Source: Balneolaceae bacterium
GTDB lineage: Bacteria; Bacteroidota; Rhodothermia; Balneolales; Balneolaceae
Assembly: GCA_007123985.1 (NCBI GenBank)
Contig: SLGA01000247.1
Span: 1-16,960 of the forward strand
Reading direction: 5' to 3'
Length of the DNA: 16,960 nt
The notes beneath the pieces are model-generated. The model saw nothing but the letters and a program-made list of their open reading frames with translations. It searched no databases and was not told the origin of the DNA. The position numbers and the translations under genes are program-made. Positions 14,212 through 16,960 of the stretch are shown piece by piece; position 1 is the stretch's first letter, and every line of letters starts with the position of its first letter.

Positions 14212-15807
14212 TCATGGTGCCGGATACACGTAGTGCGCCTCGAAGCTCAGGGGAATTCCGATAGCCCAGTATATCAGCAGGAAGATGGTCCAGCTAATCA
14301 TAAATATGATGGAGTATGGAAGCATCATTGAAATAAGGGTTCCGATCCCTGTGTTCTTCACATAACGCTGGCAGAATACCACCACAAGAGGGAAATAGGG
14401 CAGCAACGGTGTAATTATGTTCGATACAGAATCTCCTACACGATATGCTGCCTGAGTAAGGTCGGGCGAGATACCCAGTTGCATAAGCATTGGAACAAAT
14501 ATTGGGGCGATAAGCGCCCATTTTGCTGAGGCAGATCCAACCAACAGGTTCACAAACGCACTCAGAAAAATGATACCTACAATGGTAACCTGTCCCGGCA
14601 GGGCAAGTGCCTGCAGAAAATTAGCTCCTTTGAGGGCCACCAAAAGCCCGATATTCGACTTACTGAATGCATCAATAAACAGGGCACAGAAAAAGGCCAT
14701 TACAATGTAATACCCCATACTTTGCATCGATTTGGTCATGTTATCGATCATATCCTTCGAGCTTTTGTATTTGCCGGATACATATCCGTAAACCACACCG
14801 GGAATAAGCAGCAGTACAAAAATCAAAGGCACAATTGCCTGCATGAGAGGTGCCTGGAATGAGACAAGCGACTGTACTTCGGGATCTACCATATCTGGCC
14901 CGCGAAGTGCAGAATTTTCAGGAATGGCCCATGCAATCAAACCAATAATCCCTGCCATCATTGCGGCAAATCCCCACCAGAACGCTTTGCTTTCCTGAGG
15001 GGTAACCGTTTCCATTTTTGGCATTTCATCTTCATCGCCATCAACTTCAATACCCGCAAGGCGTGGCTCAACGATCTTATCCGTTACATACCAGCCAACT
15101 GCAATAATCAGCAGACATGATGCCGATGTAAAATACCAGTTATTGATCGGGTTGAGAGAAATTTCCGGATCGAGAATTCGGGCAGCCTCAAGCGTAAAGC
15201 TCATAATGAGGGGATCAATGGCAGATGGAATAAAGTTGGCCGAAAACCCTCCGCTAACACCCGCAAAGGCCGCTGCAATTCCGGCAAGTGGATGGCGGCC
15301 AGCCGCATAAAAAATCACCCCACCAAGTGGAATAACAAGAACATAACCGGCATCAGCGGCTGTGTGACTAACAATTGCAATTAAAATGAGCATCGGTGTA
15401 AGCAGAGAGGCAGGTGTGAAGCCAAGCAGCTTTTTTAAGCCCGAATCAATCCAGCCGGAGTGTTCGGCTACACCCACACCAAGCATGGCTACAAGTACAA
15501 TTCCCAACGGTGCAAAAAGTACAAATGTATTTACCATGCTTGCCAGGAACGCGGCGAGATTTTCACCCGTAAGCTGATTGATTACTTCCAGATCTTCTCC
15601 CGTTCTTGGGTGCACTTCGCCAAATGAGAACTGAGCAAGAATAGCCGACATCACCCAGACGATAACCAGCAAGTAAAAGAAAAGCATTGCAGGATCGGGC
15701 AGTTTGTTGCCTACATTTTCAATTACATTTAGAAATTTATCAAACAAGGTTCCCCTCCCCTCACTCTGGGGTATCTCATTTTCTGTCTCTTTGGTCTCTT
15801 CTGCCAC
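14212..15807 (-). CDS. AbgT-family transporter
   Basis: Inner-membrane protein of 531 aa with about 11-13 hydrophobic segments after a charged cytosolic N-terminus (residues 1-35). The sequence LPDPAMLFFYLLVIVWVMS, the helical hairpin HTAADAGYVLVIPLGGVIFYAAGRHPLAG, GFSANFIPSAIDPL, LLVGSASAKWALIAPIFVPM and GDSVSNIITPLLPYFPLV are hallmarks of the AbgT family. E. coli AbgT imports p-aminobenzoyl-glutamate; Neisseria MtrF and Alcanivorax YdaH act as antimetabolite (sulfonamide) exporters. The substrate here cannot be told. No ATG exists before Met41, which lies in the first membrane segment, so GTG 15807-15805 is the likely start. A TTG-N19-TATTTTCT promoter-like pair lies in the upstream divergent region, but it is weak. 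Confidence 0.9.
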   Translation of the reverse strand: MAEETKETENEIPQSEGRGTLFDKFLNVIENVGNKLPDPAMLFFYLLVIVWVMSAILAQFSFGEVHPRTGEDLEVINQLTGENLAAFLASMVNTFVLFAPLGIVLVAMLGVGVAEHSGWIDSGLKKLLGFTPASLLTPMLILIAIVSHTAADAGYVLVIPLGGVIFYAAGRHPLAGIAAAFAGVSGGFSANFIPSAIDPLIMSFTLEAARILDPEISLNPINNWYFTSASCLLIIAVGWYVTDKIVEPRLAGIEVDGDEDEMPKMETVTPQESKAFWWGFAAMMAGIIGLIAWAIPENSALRGPDMVDPEVQSLVSFQAPLMQAIVPLIFVLLLIPGVVYGYVSGKYKSSKDMIDNMTKSMQSMGYYIVMAFFCALFIDAFSKSNIGLLVALKGANFLQALALPGQVTIVGIIFLSAFVNLLVGSASAKWALIAPIFVPMLMQLGISPDLTQAAYRVGDSVSNIITPLLPYFPLVVVFCQRYVKNTGIGTLISMMLPYSIIFMISWTIFLLIYWAIGIPLSFEAHYVYPAP

Positions 15808-15991
15808 GCTTTTCCGGATTAGTTACAGGTTGAAATCATTCAATTGCAGAAAATAAGAGTTTCGGGATGCTTTACAAGAAAAATCTTTTCCATATTAGCG
15901 CAGTATCCAAAAAACCTGCAAAACTCGAAAAAAATAAATACTATCGTTCAGGTAAGGGTACCATCATTTGAATAATGACAAAACCGAATCT

Positions 15992-16858
15992 ATGAACTTC
16001 AGAAAACTTATCGCAATCTCATTCGCCGTGGTTCTCTACGCTTGTACAGAAAATACCAATCCGTACGATTTTGTAGAATCACTTACTTTTTATGCGTCTT
16101 TCGATGACGGACTTGAGGCCGATTTTGCAAATGGAGATCCCAATTTTTACATGTCAGCAACCTGGTCTGGCCGGAGTGAACCTGTACTGATGCAATCCGG
16201 CAATGAGCATGTTGCCATCCATAAAAATGAGGGTAAATATGGTGATGCACTTTGGATTGACAACTCATGGACACCCGTTTACTTCTACAAGGGTGAGGAA
16301 AATGTTCAGTACCGGGATTCTGACTGGAGCGGTACCGTATCATTTTGGATGAGACTTACCCCTGATGAAGACCTGCCTGATGGATTTTCCGATCCAATTC
16401 AACTTACAGATTCAGGCTGGAACGACGGCGCACTGTTTGTTGACTTTACGGATGATGCAGAGCGCATTTTCCGGTTTGCATTTTTTGCGGACAGAGAAAT
16501 CTGGGATCCTGAACTACGCGACTGGGATGATGTACCCTATGAAGAACGGCCTATGATTGAATTTTCTGAGCCTGTTTTCAGCTGTGATGAGTGGACACAT
16601 GTGGCGTTCACCTTCACAAATTTCAATTCAGGAGTACCTGATGGTGAAGCTCTCGGATATATTAACGGGAGGCATATTGGTACATTGTCGGGAAGAGATC
16701 AAACCATCACCTGGAACCCAGAGCTTTTAGCCATCTGGCTTGGGTATAATTTCAGAGGGTATCTGGATGAACTGGCAATTTTTAACCGTGAGCTAAACCA
16801 AACCGAAATCGAAAACATCTACTCGCTTGAGCATCCGCTCGGAGATTTACAGAATTAG
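15992..16858 (+). CDS. LamG-like (concanavalin-A fold) lipoprotein
   Basis: Protein of 288 aa. The signal MNFRKLIAISFAVVLYAC has a short lipobox with Cys18, so it is a lipoprotein. The rest is one jelly-roll domain of the LamG_3/concanavalin type: LTFYASFDDGLEADFANGD opens it, WSGTVSFWMRLTPDED is the central strand pair, EWTHVAFTFTN and GYINGRHIG are the classic LamG strands, and FRGYLDELAIFNRELNQTEI closes it. Such domains bind or present glycans, and stand-alone copies are common in Bacteroidota polysaccharide-related loci. No catalytic residues are identified. ATG 15992 is preferred over an in-frame TTG at 15968. The stop codon overlaps the stop of the convergent hydrolase gene. Confidence 0.82.
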   Translation: MNFRKLIAISFAVVLYACTENTNPYDFVESLTFYASFDDGLEADFANGDPNFYMSATWSGRSEPVLMQSGNEHVAIHKNEGKYGDALWIDNSWTPVYFYKGEENVQYRDSDWSGTVSFWMRLTPDEDLPDGFSDPIQLTDSGWNDGALFVDFTDDAERIFRFAFFADREIWDPELRDWDDVPYEERPMIEFSEPVFSCDEWTHVAFTFTNFNSGVPDGEALGYINGRHIGTLSGRDQTITWNPELLAIWLGYNFRGYLDELAIFNRELNQTEIENIYSLEHPLGDLQN

Positions 16859-16960
16859 ATATCCATTTTGGATCTCACTTTTTGAATACACTCATCAAGC
16901 AGCTCAAGGTCCTGCGAGCGAGAGAGGCGGTGTTCACCGTCGGGCACCAGGATAAGATCA
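16855..16960 (-). CDS. Alpha/beta hydrolase (3' fragment)
   Basis: This is the last 34 complete codons of a minus-strand gene running off the right edge; its TAA occupies 16857-16855. The visible sequence DLILVPDGEHRLSRSQDLELL contains the GxHRLS motif that holds the catalytic histidine of ABHD10-like / S33-type alpha/beta hydrolases, followed by the final helix. The rest of the triad lies outside the window, so the substrate is unknown. Its stop overlaps the stop of the convergent LamG-like gene by 2 nt. Confidence 0.65.
   Translation of the reverse strand, partial: DLILVPDGEHRLSRSQDLELLDECIQKVRSKMDI

Noticed and set aside
1..16960. CRISPR array, transposase, tRNA or prophage signals
   Set aside because: No spaced direct repeats of CRISPR size, no transposase or integrase motifs, and no cloverleaf sequence were seen on either strand.

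Overview
The window looks like a chromosomal segment from a Bacteroidota- or Balneolota-type bacterium (Balneola/Gracilimonas/Rhodohalobacter-like). This is inferred from moderate GC, mostly A-rich start contexts with few Shine-Dalgarno sites, several lipoproteins with Bacteroidota-style domains (DUF4382, GH5, LamG-like), a long signal peptidase I, and a few exact matches to the Bacteroidota -7 promoter element TAnnTTTG. I see no tRNA, rRNA, CRISPR array or transposase.

Layout. (1) 1-3936, minus strand: the 5' end of a GH5-type glycosidase lipoprotein, then a likely operon lepA - unknown secreted protein - lepB. (2) 3937-4437: about 500 bases without an intact gene, possibly holding a decayed ORF. 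(3) 4438-5656: a divergent pair, a small MTH1187-type thiamine-binding protein (minus) and a DUF4382 lipoprotein (plus) that ends at a clear intrinsic terminator. (4) 5731-14151, plus strand: the histidine biosynthesis cluster hisG-D-C-B-H-A, then a serpin lipoprotein on the opposite strand, then hisF-E. (5) 14212-16960: an AbgT-family transporter (minus), a LamG-like lipoprotein (plus) and the 3' end of an alpha/beta hydrolase (minus).

The his genes encode most of the route from PRPP and ATP to histidine: HisG (step 1), HisE (2), HisA (4), HisH/HisF (5), HisB dehydratase (6), HisC (7) and HisD (9, 10). Two activities are not visible: PR-AMP cyclohydrolase (HisI, usually fused to HisE in relatives) and histidinol-phosphate phosphatase. 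HisB carries about 100 extra N-terminal residues that look like a shrunken HAD phosphatase domain without its catalytic DxD motif.

The main discovery is upstream of hisG: an unannotated short ORF (GTG 5731 to TAA 5805) with six His codons among its last 14 residues, overlapping a hairpin followed by a U-tract. This is the signature of a histidine leader-peptide attenuator, in an unusual geometry because the His codons lie inside the hairpin. Other points of note are the inhibitory-type serpin splitting the his cluster, and 7-nt-period intergenic repeats at three places, one of which ends directly at the hisD start codon.
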